A stretch of 9,996 nt of DNA from an uncultured Clostridia bacterium (lineage in GTDB: Bacteria > Bacillota > Clostridia > Saccharofermentanales > Saccharofermentanaceae), in contig CAMNNN010000036.1 of NCBI GenBank assembly GCA_946545505.1, positions 1 through 9,996 on the forward strand, in the 5' to 3' direction. The notes under the pieces are model-generated. The model had not been told where the DNA came from and did not search any database. It was given only the letters and a program-made list of their open reading frames with translations. Positions 1 to 5,862 of the stretch are shown here, one piece after another. Every line of letters begins with the position of its first letter. Position 1 is the stretch's first letter. The position numbers were made by a program, and so were the translations under genes.

Positions 1-1
1 A

Positions 2-256
2 ACGGACCCTTCAACAGAGTACCCGATTGCTGACGGATTTACGGATTACGGAGAAGAATGGAACTATAGCTCCGGCAGTGATAACCCTGATGTTTCCGGA
101 TGGGTCGATGTGGATGCAGACGGAAGAAAGTGTTACGGATACAATACTTACGACGATTACGGAAATGCACAGCCCGTCTACTTCTATAACATATATCAGT
201 ACCCCAATGGGGAAACATTCTTTGATTATGTACCGGAAGACAAGTACCCTCAATAA
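2..256 (+). CDS. C-terminal part of an unidentified secreted or surface protein (5' end outside window)
   Basis: An open frame runs from the window edge to TAA at 254-256 and gives 84 residues with no stop. The peptide is rich in Tyr, Asp, Gly, Asn and Ser, is strongly acidic, and has no membrane segment. Examples are the stretches GFTDYGEEWNY and YNTYDDYGNAQP. Such composition is typical of the exported part of a surface or secreted protein, but I do not recognise a family. It ends 29 bp before the CHASE2 cyclase on the same strand, so the two are probably co-transcribed. CHASE2 cyclases are often next to FecR-type exported proteins, and this could be the tail of one, but nothing in the visible residues proves it. 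Other short ORFs over this stretch lack coding character. Confidence 0.6.
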   Translation, partial: TDPSTEYPIADGFTDYGEEWNYSSGSDNPDVSGWVDVDADGRKCYGYNTYDDYGNAQPVYFYNIYQYPNGETFFDYVPEDKYPQ

Positions 257-285
257 GGCGATGCGTCTTACTATCCGAGACTACC

Positions 286-2112
286 ATGAATTCGACATTC
301 AAAAAACACTTGATCTATTCTCTCGCAGGCGCTGCCCTGCTTACCTCATTAGCTGCAACAGGAGTCTGGAGAAGCCCTGACAGATGGGTTCAGGATGAGT
401 TATTCCAGAATGTAAGGGTTAATTCAGGTGATATCGTAATCATAGGAATCGATGAGGCCGCATTATCCGAATTGGGTCCCTACTATTCATGGGACAGAAA
501 TGTCATGGCCTCCGCACTTGAAGCACTGGCCTCAGATCCGGATAAACTCCCTGCCGTAGTTGCTATTGATACTCTTTACTCCGGAGAGACAAACGAGGAA
601 GCCGATGCACATCTGGCACAGGCGGCCGAGGAGTTAGGTTGTGTCGTAACCGCTTCTGTCGCGACCTTCGGAACCACCAGAGAATACTCGGAAGAAGGAA
701 TTGTAACTAACACATATTCGGTACTCGCTTTCGAAGAGCCTTATGAGGCACTCCGCGATGTAACCATACAGGGACACATCAATGCCATGATCGACGCCGA
801 CGGCATAATGAGACATGCGCTTCTTTATGTCGAACCCACCGACGGGAACGGCAATACGGAACGCGTCTATTCCATGGCATCCACGGCTGCACGTATCTAT
901 CTTGAGAAGAACGGGGAAGCCATACGTTACCCCGAGACTAATTCCAGAGGACAGTTCTATGTCCCTTTCACTTCAGATCCCGGCGGGTACTATGACGGTG
1001 TCAGTCTCTCGCAGCTCATTAACGGAGAGATCCCCGCTGACTACTATGCGGGCAAGATCGTACTCATAGGACCATATGCCGCAGCCTTGCAGGATGAATA
1101 CTTCACTCCTATCGAACGTTCCGAGCACATGTTCGGAGTGGAATTCCAGGCTAATGTTATCCAGAGTCTGATTGACGGCAACTTCAAGACGGAAGCTCCC
1201 GATATCCCTCAGCTTGCAGTTCTTTTCGCCGTGAGTGCGCTCGCCATGTTCCTGTTCCTTAACAGCAGTGTCATTGCAGGAGCTGTTTACTTTGTTATTA
1301 TCACTTCAGCGTCCTTGGGAGTATCCTACGCCATCTACGGGAGCGGCACCGTTATCCACCCTTTGTGGATCCCCGTAAGCTTCTTCCTGCTGTACATCGC
1401 GACCGTAGTAATACACTACATCCGTGCAGCGGCAGCAAGAGCGAAAGTATACAGCACTTTCGAGCGCTATGTAGCGCCTTCCGTAGTAAAAGAACTCCTC
1501 AAGGAAGGCACTGACAGTCTTGCACTCGGCGGCAGGCTGTGTGACATAGCGGTGCTTTTCGTTGACGTAAGAGGCTTCACAACGATGTCAGAGAGACTCG
1601 AGCCTGAGAAAGTCGTTTACATCATAAACAAGATACTTACCATGACCTCAAGCTGCATCGAAAAGAATAACGGCACGCTCGACAAGTACGTGGGAGACTG
1701 CACCATGGCATTCTGGGGCGCTCCCCTTCCTCAGGAGGACTCCGTATATCTTGCAGCGAGAACGGCGCTTGATATCGTTAAGGGCTGCGAGGAAGTCTCA
1801 GCACAGCTTAAGGAAGAAACAGGAGAAGAGTTTAAGGTAGGTGTCGGCGTTCATTACGGTCCGGCGGTCGTCGGCAACATCGGTTCCGAGCGGCGCATGG
1901 ACTACACCGCTATCGGCGATACGGTAAACACATCCGCACGTCTTGAGGCTAACGCCCCCGGATCCACGGTCTATATCAGCCGTGTAGTAGCGGATAAGCT
2001 CGGCAGCCTTGCCAAGACGACATCTCTCGGAGACACGGTAAAACTTAAAGGTAAAGCAGACGGATTTGAAGTATTGATTCTTGAGAGTCTGGAGGAGAAA
2101 GAACATGATTAA
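286..2112 (+). CDS. CHASE2-domain membrane adenylate cyclase (class III)
   Basis: This 608-residue protein is a membrane receptor-type nucleotide cyclase, predicted to make cAMP from ATP in response to an extracellular cue. An N-terminal membrane segment (about residues 8-27) is followed by an extracytoplasmic CHASE2 sensor (about 28-305), three membrane helices (about 309-382), a short linker with the FERYVAP motif (392-398) and a class III cyclase domain (about 415-600). The catalytic residues are complete: metal-binding D427 (VDVRGF) and D471 (KYVGD), adenine-selecting K467 and T541, and transition-state N548 and R552 (VNTSAR). Lys with Thr at the purine positions is the class IIIb adenylate cyclase pattern. 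There is no HAMP domain, as is usual for CHASE2 cyclases. The start is ATG 286 with only a weak ribosome site (CGAGA). The last 8 bp overlap the next gene. The CHASE2 ligand cannot be told from sequence. Confidence 0.93.
   Translation: MNSTFKKHLIYSLAGAALLTSLAATGVWRSPDRWVQDELFQNVRVNSGDIVIIGIDEAALSELGPYYSWDRNVMASALEALASDPDKLPAVVAIDTLYSGETNEEADAHLAQAAEELGCVVTASVATFGTTREYSEEGIVTNTYSVLAFEEPYEALRDVTIQGHINAMIDADGIMRHALLYVEPTDGNGNTERVYSMASTAARIYLEKNGEAIRYPETNSRGQFYVPFTSDPGGYYDGVSLSQLINGEIPADYYAGKIVLIGPYAAALQDEYFTPIERSEHMFGVEFQANVIQSLIDGNFKTEAPDIPQLAVLFAVSALAMFLFLNSSVIAGAVYFVIITSASLGVSYAIYGSGTVIHPLWIPVSFFLLYIATVVIHYIRAAAARAKVYSTFERYVAPSVVKELLKEGTDSLALGGRLCDIAVLFVDVRGFTTMSERLEPEKVVYIINKILTMTSSCIEKNNGTLDKYVGDCTMAFWGAPLPQEDSVYLAARTALDIVKGCEEVSAQLKEETGEEFKVGVGVHYGPAVVGNIGSERRMDYTAIGDTVNTSARLEANAPGSTVYISRVVADKLGSLAKTTSLGDTVKLKGKADGFEVLILESLEEKEHD
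2091..2097 (+). promoter_or_regulatory. Ribosome binding site that fixes the start of the MBL-GAF-GGDEF gene
   Basis: GGAGGAG ends 7 nt before ATG 2105. This is a near-ideal Shine-Dalgarno site inside the last codons of the cyclase gene. It favours ATG 2105 over the in-frame ATG at 2081, which lies upstream of the site, and implies translational coupling of the two genes. Confidence 0.8.
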
Positions 2113-3796
2113 GTTCCTTGGAAGAGGTTCGGCTTTTGCCGATGAGAACAACAGCGCTTTTTTCAAGTATGAGAATAAGCTTGTATTGATCGACTGCCCG
2201 ATGTCATCATTCACCAGGATCAAGAAGATGGATCTGACGGGAATCGAAGCCGTAGACATCCTTATAACGCATACACACGCCGACCATATAAGCGGCATCG
2301 CTATGCTTATAGATTTTCTTTACTTCACCACCAAGATAAGAGTGACAGTTATTGCCCCCTGCGAGAAAGTCAAGCAGAACATGATCTATAATCTCACGGA
2401 ACTCGACGGATGCGAGAGCGGCTGGTACGACATAGCGGTTGCAACCGAATGCGGCGCGCCTTATATCAAGGCTGTCATTCCTACTCATCACACAGAACAG
2501 CTTGAGGGCAAGTGCTTCGGCTACAACCTCGATGTTAACGGCACTAATGTCATCTACACCGGGGATACGAACACTCTCGAGCCTTTCAAGCCTTATATCA
2601 CGGACGACAGCGCTGTTTATGTTGAAGTCTCTTCCATTCCGGTCCCCGTGCATTTGCATCTTGATGACATTCTCCCCTACCTTAAGGAGATCAGCGCCAA
2701 GGGCACAAAAGTCTATCTGATGCACCTTGATAACGAGAGGGCTGTCGAAGAGAAGATCGAAGGCACGGGCATAGAACTCGCGCCCCTGAATCAGACGGCT
2801 ATCACACCTGATATGTTATTCGATATCACGGACAAGCTTTACAAGACGACATGCAATAACACTGAGAATGACCACACGGCTATCTTCGGTTACCTCACGG
2901 CACTGGGCAAAGCTATCATAGGCGCCGACCGTGCATCCTTCTGGAAGTGGGACAAGCGCCGCCATGAGCTTTGGACCACAGCAGCCACCGGTGTTGATAA
3001 GATTGTCATTCCCGACAACACCGGCCTTGTAGGTAAGGCCATCACAAACAAGTGCGTTGTTGTAACGAACGACCCCTACAACGACCCCGACTTCAACTCC
3101 AGCGTAGACAAGAAGACAGGTTATGTCACCAAGTCCGTTATGGTGCTCCCGGTGGCTGACGTTAACGGCGAGTTCATCGGAGCCTTCCAGTTAATCAACA
3201 AGTTCGACGATAAGGGATTCGACATCGAGGAAGACTCACGTAAGCTCTCCCTCCCCGCCCTTATCTGCGGCCTGGCACTCGAATCAGATACATTCCTTGA
3301 TGATGCTCATCATGACCGCCTTACCAAGCTTAAGAACCGTATCGGTTTCTACAGCGACTTCTCCAAAAGATACATGAAGTATCTGGACGGCAAGACGGAC
3401 AAGCCGTTAAGCATGTTCATTTGCGACATCGACAAGTTCAAACTAGTTAATGATACTTATGGGCACAATGCCGGCGACCAGGTCCTCGAGCACGCTGCCA
3501 AGCTTCTTATGGATTCATGTGAAGAAGGCGAGAATGCATACAGATGGGGCGGTGAGGAATTCATCATATTGATGCCTGATACGACACTCGAGCAGGCTAC
3601 CGAGAAGGCAGAGAAACTGCGTAAGACTATAGAGGCTTCCGACTTCCCTGCCGATGGCATCTTCATCAAGAAGACCATGAGCTTCGGTGTAGCTACTTTC
3701 GTACCCGGCAAGTCCATCGAGGACAACGTAAGCATAGCTGACGGGCGCCTTTACACAGCCAAGGAGACAGGCAGAAATAAAGTTGTTAATTCTTAA
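2105..3796 (+). CDS. MBL-fold / GAF / GGDEF fusion: putative diguanylate cyclase with metallohydrolase domain
   Basis: This soluble 563-residue protein has three domains. Residues 1 to about 225 form a metallo-beta-lactamase fold opening with FLGRGSAF. Its ligands are HTHADH (56-61), H128/H129, D154 (TGDT) and H207, so the metal site looks intact, as in RNase Z and class II cyclic-nucleotide phosphodiesterases. Residues about 240-395 form a GAF domain with N365, K366 and F372 in an NK-F arrangement, followed by E376 and D377. Residues about 400-563 form a GGDEF domain with DRLTKLKNR, metal-binding D441, the active-site loop GGEEF (482-486) and a TAKETGRNKV end. GGEEF is a catalytically competent variant for c-di-GMP synthesis. 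The RxxD inhibitory site expected just before the loop is absent (EEGE at 473-476). No membrane segment or signal is seen. It overlaps the upstream cyclase gene by 8 bp. The substrate of the MBL domain is unknown. Confidence 0.9.
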   Translation: MIKFLGRGSAFADENNSAFFKYENKLVLIDCPMSSFTRIKKMDLTGIEAVDILITHTHADHISGIAMLIDFLYFTTKIRVTVIAPCEKVKQNMIYNLTELDGCESGWYDIAVATECGAPYIKAVIPTHHTEQLEGKCFGYNLDVNGTNVIYTGDTNTLEPFKPYITDDSAVYVEVSSIPVPVHLHLDDILPYLKEISAKGTKVYLMHLDNERAVEEKIEGTGIELAPLNQTAITPDMLFDITDKLYKTTCNNTENDHTAIFGYLTALGKAIIGADRASFWKWDKRRHELWTTAATGVDKIVIPDNTGLVGKAITNKCVVVTNDPYNDPDFNSSVDKKTGYVTKSVMVLPVADVNGEFIGAFQLINKFDDKGFDIEEDSRKLSLPALICGLALESDTFLDDAHHDRLTKLKNRIGFYSDFSKRYMKYLDGKTDKPLSMFICDIDKFKLVNDTYGHNAGDQVLEHAAKLLMDSCEEGENAYRWGGEEFIILMPDTTLEQATEKAEKLRKTIEASDFPADGIFIKKTMSFGVATFVPGKSIEDNVSIADGRLYTAKETGRNKVVNS

Positions 3797-3873
3797 ATAC
3801 TGAATTTACAGAAGAGCACATTCCAAGCTTGAAGCCTGTGATGTAAGCGACCTTCTTAAGAACGCCTCCGATA

Positions 3874-4644
3874 TCAGATTATCTTTCCCGGCTTGATCCC
3901 TTCCAGATCATAGTATTTACCGATATGCTCCGTGATCTTCCTGTAAGACTCCTCCGGAGAATCCTTATACTGACCGGTGACGAACTTATATCCCCACAGG
4001 TATTCGGGCGGAGTCATTACCGCGACTGACCAACCGTAATTCTCGCCACTCTTATTTACCCTGGGCAGAAAATCTTTGGCAACAAGGTACGTCTTCATCT
4101 GAAGGCGCCCCAGCGTTCCGTCGAAATTCTTATGACCATCTCTTCCGAAACCGGCCTTCTCCTTCATCTCATTGGTATAAAGCTCGGATGCATATCCGCG
4201 CTTTTCCAAAGATGATGGCTTGATATCACGGATCTCCTCACCTTCGGGGATAAACAGATCCATCAGAAGCTTCTCCTTATACGTGGACTTGCCGTCTTCA
4301 TAAGACGAATCAAAGTCGTACCCGTTACGGCGGTAATTGGCGAAGTACGGAAACCATTTCCTGGATACGAATCCGGCCTTATTCCCGAAGAACTTTCCGT
4401 AGGCTACTTTGCCGGTTCGTGCGAGGACCATTCTCCATTCCCAAGGATCGTACCGCTCATCACCTGTCCACCAGTAATCTGCATCCGTCATGCTTTCCAC
4501 CGAGAATCCGGGTATGGGATTACCGAACAGCGGCATGAATCCAACCTTCTCGATAACCTCCAGGAGCTCACCGGAACTTCTGATACAGCCCTCGTCATTC
4601 CAGTCGAGGCCTTCCATTATCCATTGACCGTTGATTACCTGCAT
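3874..4644 (-). CDS. AlkZ-related (winged-helix type) hypothetical protein
   Basis: This 256-residue soluble protein resembles uncharacterised clostridial proteins that databases tend to call AlkZ-related. The resemblance rests on a block of about residues 34-110 with GFMPLFGNPIPGFS (35-48), YWWTGD (57-62), DPWEWR (66-71), KVAYGKFF, and KWFPYFANYRRNGYDF. AlkZ/YcaQ proteins are DNA glycosylases acting on crosslinks and alkylated bases. I see no proof that this relative has that activity, and I cannot point to catalytic residues. Its ATG (4642-4644) overlaps the stop of the upstream exonuclease gene as TAATG, with GAGG 10 nt before it, so the two are translationally coupled. An exonuclease partner would suit a nucleic-acid repair role, but this is inference. 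The gene is convergent with the GGDEF fusion across a 77-bp gap without a clear terminator. Confidence 0.7.
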   Translation of the reverse strand: MQVINGQWIMEGLDWNDEGCIRSSGELLEVIEKVGFMPLFGNPIPGFSVESMTDADYWWTGDERYDPWEWRMVLARTGKVAYGKFFGNKAGFVSRKWFPYFANYRRNGYDFDSSYEDGKSTYKEKLLMDLFIPEGEEIRDIKPSSLEKRGYASELYTNEMKEKAGFGRDGHKNFDGTLGRLQMKTYLVAKDFLPRVNKSGENYGWSVAVMTPPEYLWGYKFVTGQYKDSPEESYRKITEHIGKYYDLEGIKPGKII

Positions 4645-5324
4645 TACTTGATATCCTCGGTATATTTACATTCGGGATAGCTTCTGCATCCGTAGAATTC
4701 ACCGAACTTACCGGTGCGACGCTTAAGCAGGTTTCCGCATACCGGACAAACCTTAACAGCCATAGCCTCTTCCGAAGGATTATTAGCCTCCCCTGCCAGA
4801 TTCATAAAAACCTGAAGATTAATCCTGCAGTCGTTCAATGCCCTGTGCGCGCCTTCATAAGACACACCATAGTATGCAGAGAGCGATTCAAGAGAGCGGC
4901 TCTCGAGCTGAGGAAGATAACGCTTGGCGATGACCAGTGTATCCAGATGCTCATTCGTAATCTTCCGTCCGAGATATTCAGAAACATCACGTCTTATAAA
5001 AATAAGATCGAACCTGTCGATATTATGACCTGTAAGTACGGAATCACCGATAAATTCCATGAAGGCCTTAAGTGCAGTCTTAGTATCGGGAGCATCCTTA
5101 ACCATATCGTCGGATATTCCGCTTATGCTCATAGCCATATAAGGAATGGGGATTCCGGGATTAACCAGCGTCGAGAACTCATCAACCACTTCCCCATTCT
5201 CAATCTTCAATGCGCTGATCTCGATAATACGGTCGATCTCGGGATCGAGCCCCGTCGTCTCTATATCAAACAGCACTGAGTTACGGCTGTATCTTGTAAC
5301 ATTCTCAGCATTAATCTTAATCAT
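4644..5324 (-). CDS. DEDDh 3'-5' exonuclease (DNA polymerase III epsilon-like) with C-terminal zinc ribbon
   Basis: This 226-residue nuclease removes nucleotides from 3' ends using two metal ions. All DEDDh residues are visible: D20 and E22 in DIETTG, D106 in GHNIDRFD, and H160 with D165 in HRALNDC. Residues 193-219 add a four-cysteine zinc ribbon (C193, C196, C213, C219) of the topoisomerase I C-terminal type, with GKFGEFYGC before the third cysteine, which probably binds single-stranded DNA. It is a stand-alone exonuclease, unlike PolC or DnaQ, which bind or form part of a polymerase. The start ATG (5322-5324) has no Shine-Dalgarno site; TAAAAT lies just 6 nt upstream on the same strand, so translation may be leaderless. 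It overlaps the following AlkZ-related gene by 1 nt, indicating a two-gene operon for DNA processing or repair. Confidence 0.9.
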   Translation of the reverse strand: MIKINAENVTRYSRNSVLFDIETTGLDPEIDRIIEISALKIENGEVVDEFSTLVNPGIPIPYMAMSISGISDDMVKDAPDTKTALKAFMEFIGDSVLTGHNIDRFDLIFIRRDVSEYLGRKITNEHLDTLVIAKRYLPQLESRSLESLSAYYGVSYEGAHRALNDCRINLQVFMNLAGEANNPSEEAMAVKVCPVCGNLLKRRTGKFGEFYGCRSYPECKYTEDIK

Positions 5325-5386
5325 GAAACTATTTTACAACACTTTCACCCTATTCTGTTGTTTAAGCGACACGATAGGAAAACATT

Positions 5387-5397
5387 GACCATTGGTC
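5387..5397. repeat. Short inverted repeat in the divergent intergenic region
   Basis: GACC-ATT-GGTC is a small inverted repeat, almost a perfect 11-bp dyad. It sits in the 138-bp gap between the exonuclease gene (-) and the small + strand gene, where both promoters should lie. It might be an operator. It is too short to be sure it is not chance. Confidence 0.25.
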
Positions 5398-5432
5398 CGT
5401 ATGAGCTCAAATGATTACATATATGAGTAACA

Positions 5433-5444
5433 GGGCGACAGCCC
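5433..5444 (+). other. Short GC hairpin in the leader of the 88-residue protein gene
   Basis: GGGC-GACA-GCCC can form a compact 4-bp stem with a four-base loop, 7 nt before the GGAGG ribosome site (5452-5456). It does not cover that site. It might affect mRNA stability or ribosome loading. No known riboswitch core was recognised around it. Confidence 0.3.
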
Positions 5445-5462
5445 GGGTAACGGAGGAAACAT

Positions 5463-5729
5463 ATGAAATCAGCAATCATGACATCAGCGAGAAATCTGTG
5501 TCTTGACGGGTATACGAGAAATCAGGTGTTTGATGAACTCTCACTTACTTATATAGATTACGGTTGGAAAAGAACGATGATCCTGGCAAGTGCCAAATGG
5601 GGTATTCCCACGAGCGAATTCAGCATACCGGTTATGTACGGGGATAAGACAGGTTTTGAATCTAACAGATTTATAAGGCTTCGCACCATAATCAACAATG
5701 CTTTTGATATGTGGGAAGAGACATTATAA
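5463..5729 (+). CDS. Small hypothetical protein, possible N-terminal helix-turn-helix-like motif
   Basis: This is an 88-residue soluble protein that I do not recognise. A perfect GGAGG (5452-5456) 6 nt before ATG 5463 makes it a convincing real gene despite its size. Residues about 8-26 read SARNLCLDGYTRNQVFDEL. The pattern of a helix, a Gly turn, then Ser/Thr-Arg and a second helix recalls small phage-type or terminase-type helix-turn-helix segments, though this is only a resemblance. The middle is rich in aromatic and hydrophobic residues (YIDYGWKRTMILASAKWGIP, 31-50). There is no signal peptide and no clear membrane helix. The next possible ORF begins 3 bp after its stop and repeats its LDGYTRNQVF-like motif in degenerate form. 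Confidence 0.65.
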   Translation: MKSAIMTSARNLCLDGYTRNQVFDELSLTYIDYGWKRTMILASAKWGIPTSEFSIPVMYGDKTGFESNRFIRLRTIINNAFDMWEETL

Positions 5730-5731
5730 CC

Positions 5732-5830
5732 ATGGACGTTACATATAACAGAAAAGGGAGCCTCGAAGGATGCTCCCGAAGTGAAGTCTTTAATAATCGG
5801 AACATTCCCGAAGATACCGGGAGCAGATAA
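5732..5830 (+). CDS. Possible 32-codon ORF, perhaps a degenerate relative of the preceding small gene
   Basis: ATG 5732 to TAA 5828-5830 gives a 32-residue peptide. Residues 11-22 (LEGCSRSEVFNN) align without gaps to residues 14-25 (LDGYTRNQVFDE) of the preceding protein: L, G, R, V and F are identical, and D/E, T/S, Q/E and D/N are conservative. It could be the remnant of a duplicated gene, a small protein, or chance in a non-coding leader. No strong ribosome site is visible; GGGAAGAG lies at 5713-5720. The same bases can form competing hairpins, which argues for a leader function instead. Confidence that it is translated is low. Confidence 0.22.
   Translation: MDVTYNRKGSLEGCSRSEVFNNRNIPEDTGSR
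5756..5824 (+). promoter_or_regulatory. Leader with mutually exclusive hairpins before the lipoprotein gene
   Basis: Four segments can pair in competing ways. GGGAGC (5756-5761) pairs with GCTCCC (5772-5777). GCTCCCG (5772-5778) is also a perfect 7-bp complement of CGGGAGC (5818-5824). That last segment can instead pair with TCCCG (5806-5810). Such 1:2, 2:4 and 3:4 choices are the layout of attenuators and other switching leaders. No U-run follows the 3:4 hairpin, so a classic intrinsic terminator is not formed. No known riboswitch class was recognised. Confidence 0.35.
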
Positions 5831-5862
5831 AGACAAACACTATTAAGAAAGGTGTGAAAAAA

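Noticed and set aside
27..380. 117-codon + strand frame starting at ATG 27
   Set aside because: It overlaps both the tail of the first protein and the start of the cyclase in a different frame, and its residues have no recognisable domain. It is an out-of-frame shadow.
2081..2104. Earlier in-frame ATG 2081 for the MBL-GAF-GGDEF protein
   Set aside because: It lies upstream of the GGAGGAG ribosome site, would add MRVWRRKN with no family support, and would overlap the cyclase gene by 32 bp. ATG 2105 has the well-spaced site.
3786..3870. Possible - strand coding remnant (LKKVAYITGFKLGMC) between the GGDEF fusion and the AlkZ-related gene
   Set aside because: The 27-codon stretch reads like protein, but it has no start codon, follows an in-frame stop, and another frame of the same DNA is also open. 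It is too short to separate from chance.
5385..5425. TTGACC and TATATG as a promoter for the 88-residue protein gene
   Set aside because: The spacing between the two is far from 17 bp, and no alternative pair matches better than 3 of 6 in the -10 box.
5401..5430. Nine-codon ORF (MSSNDYIYE) as a leader peptide
   Set aside because: There is no ribosome site before it, no attenuator hairpin pair follows it, and its residues show no regulatory bias.
5425..5462. Riboswitch in the leader of the 88-residue protein, including a c-di-GMP type
   Set aside because: Only one short hairpin is present. The conserved core bases and the second stem of the GEMM and other known classes are absent.
5854..5862. 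GTG 5854 as the start of the lipoprotein
   Set aside because: It falls inside the AGGTG ribosome site. ATG 5863 has correct spacing and a normal signal peptide.
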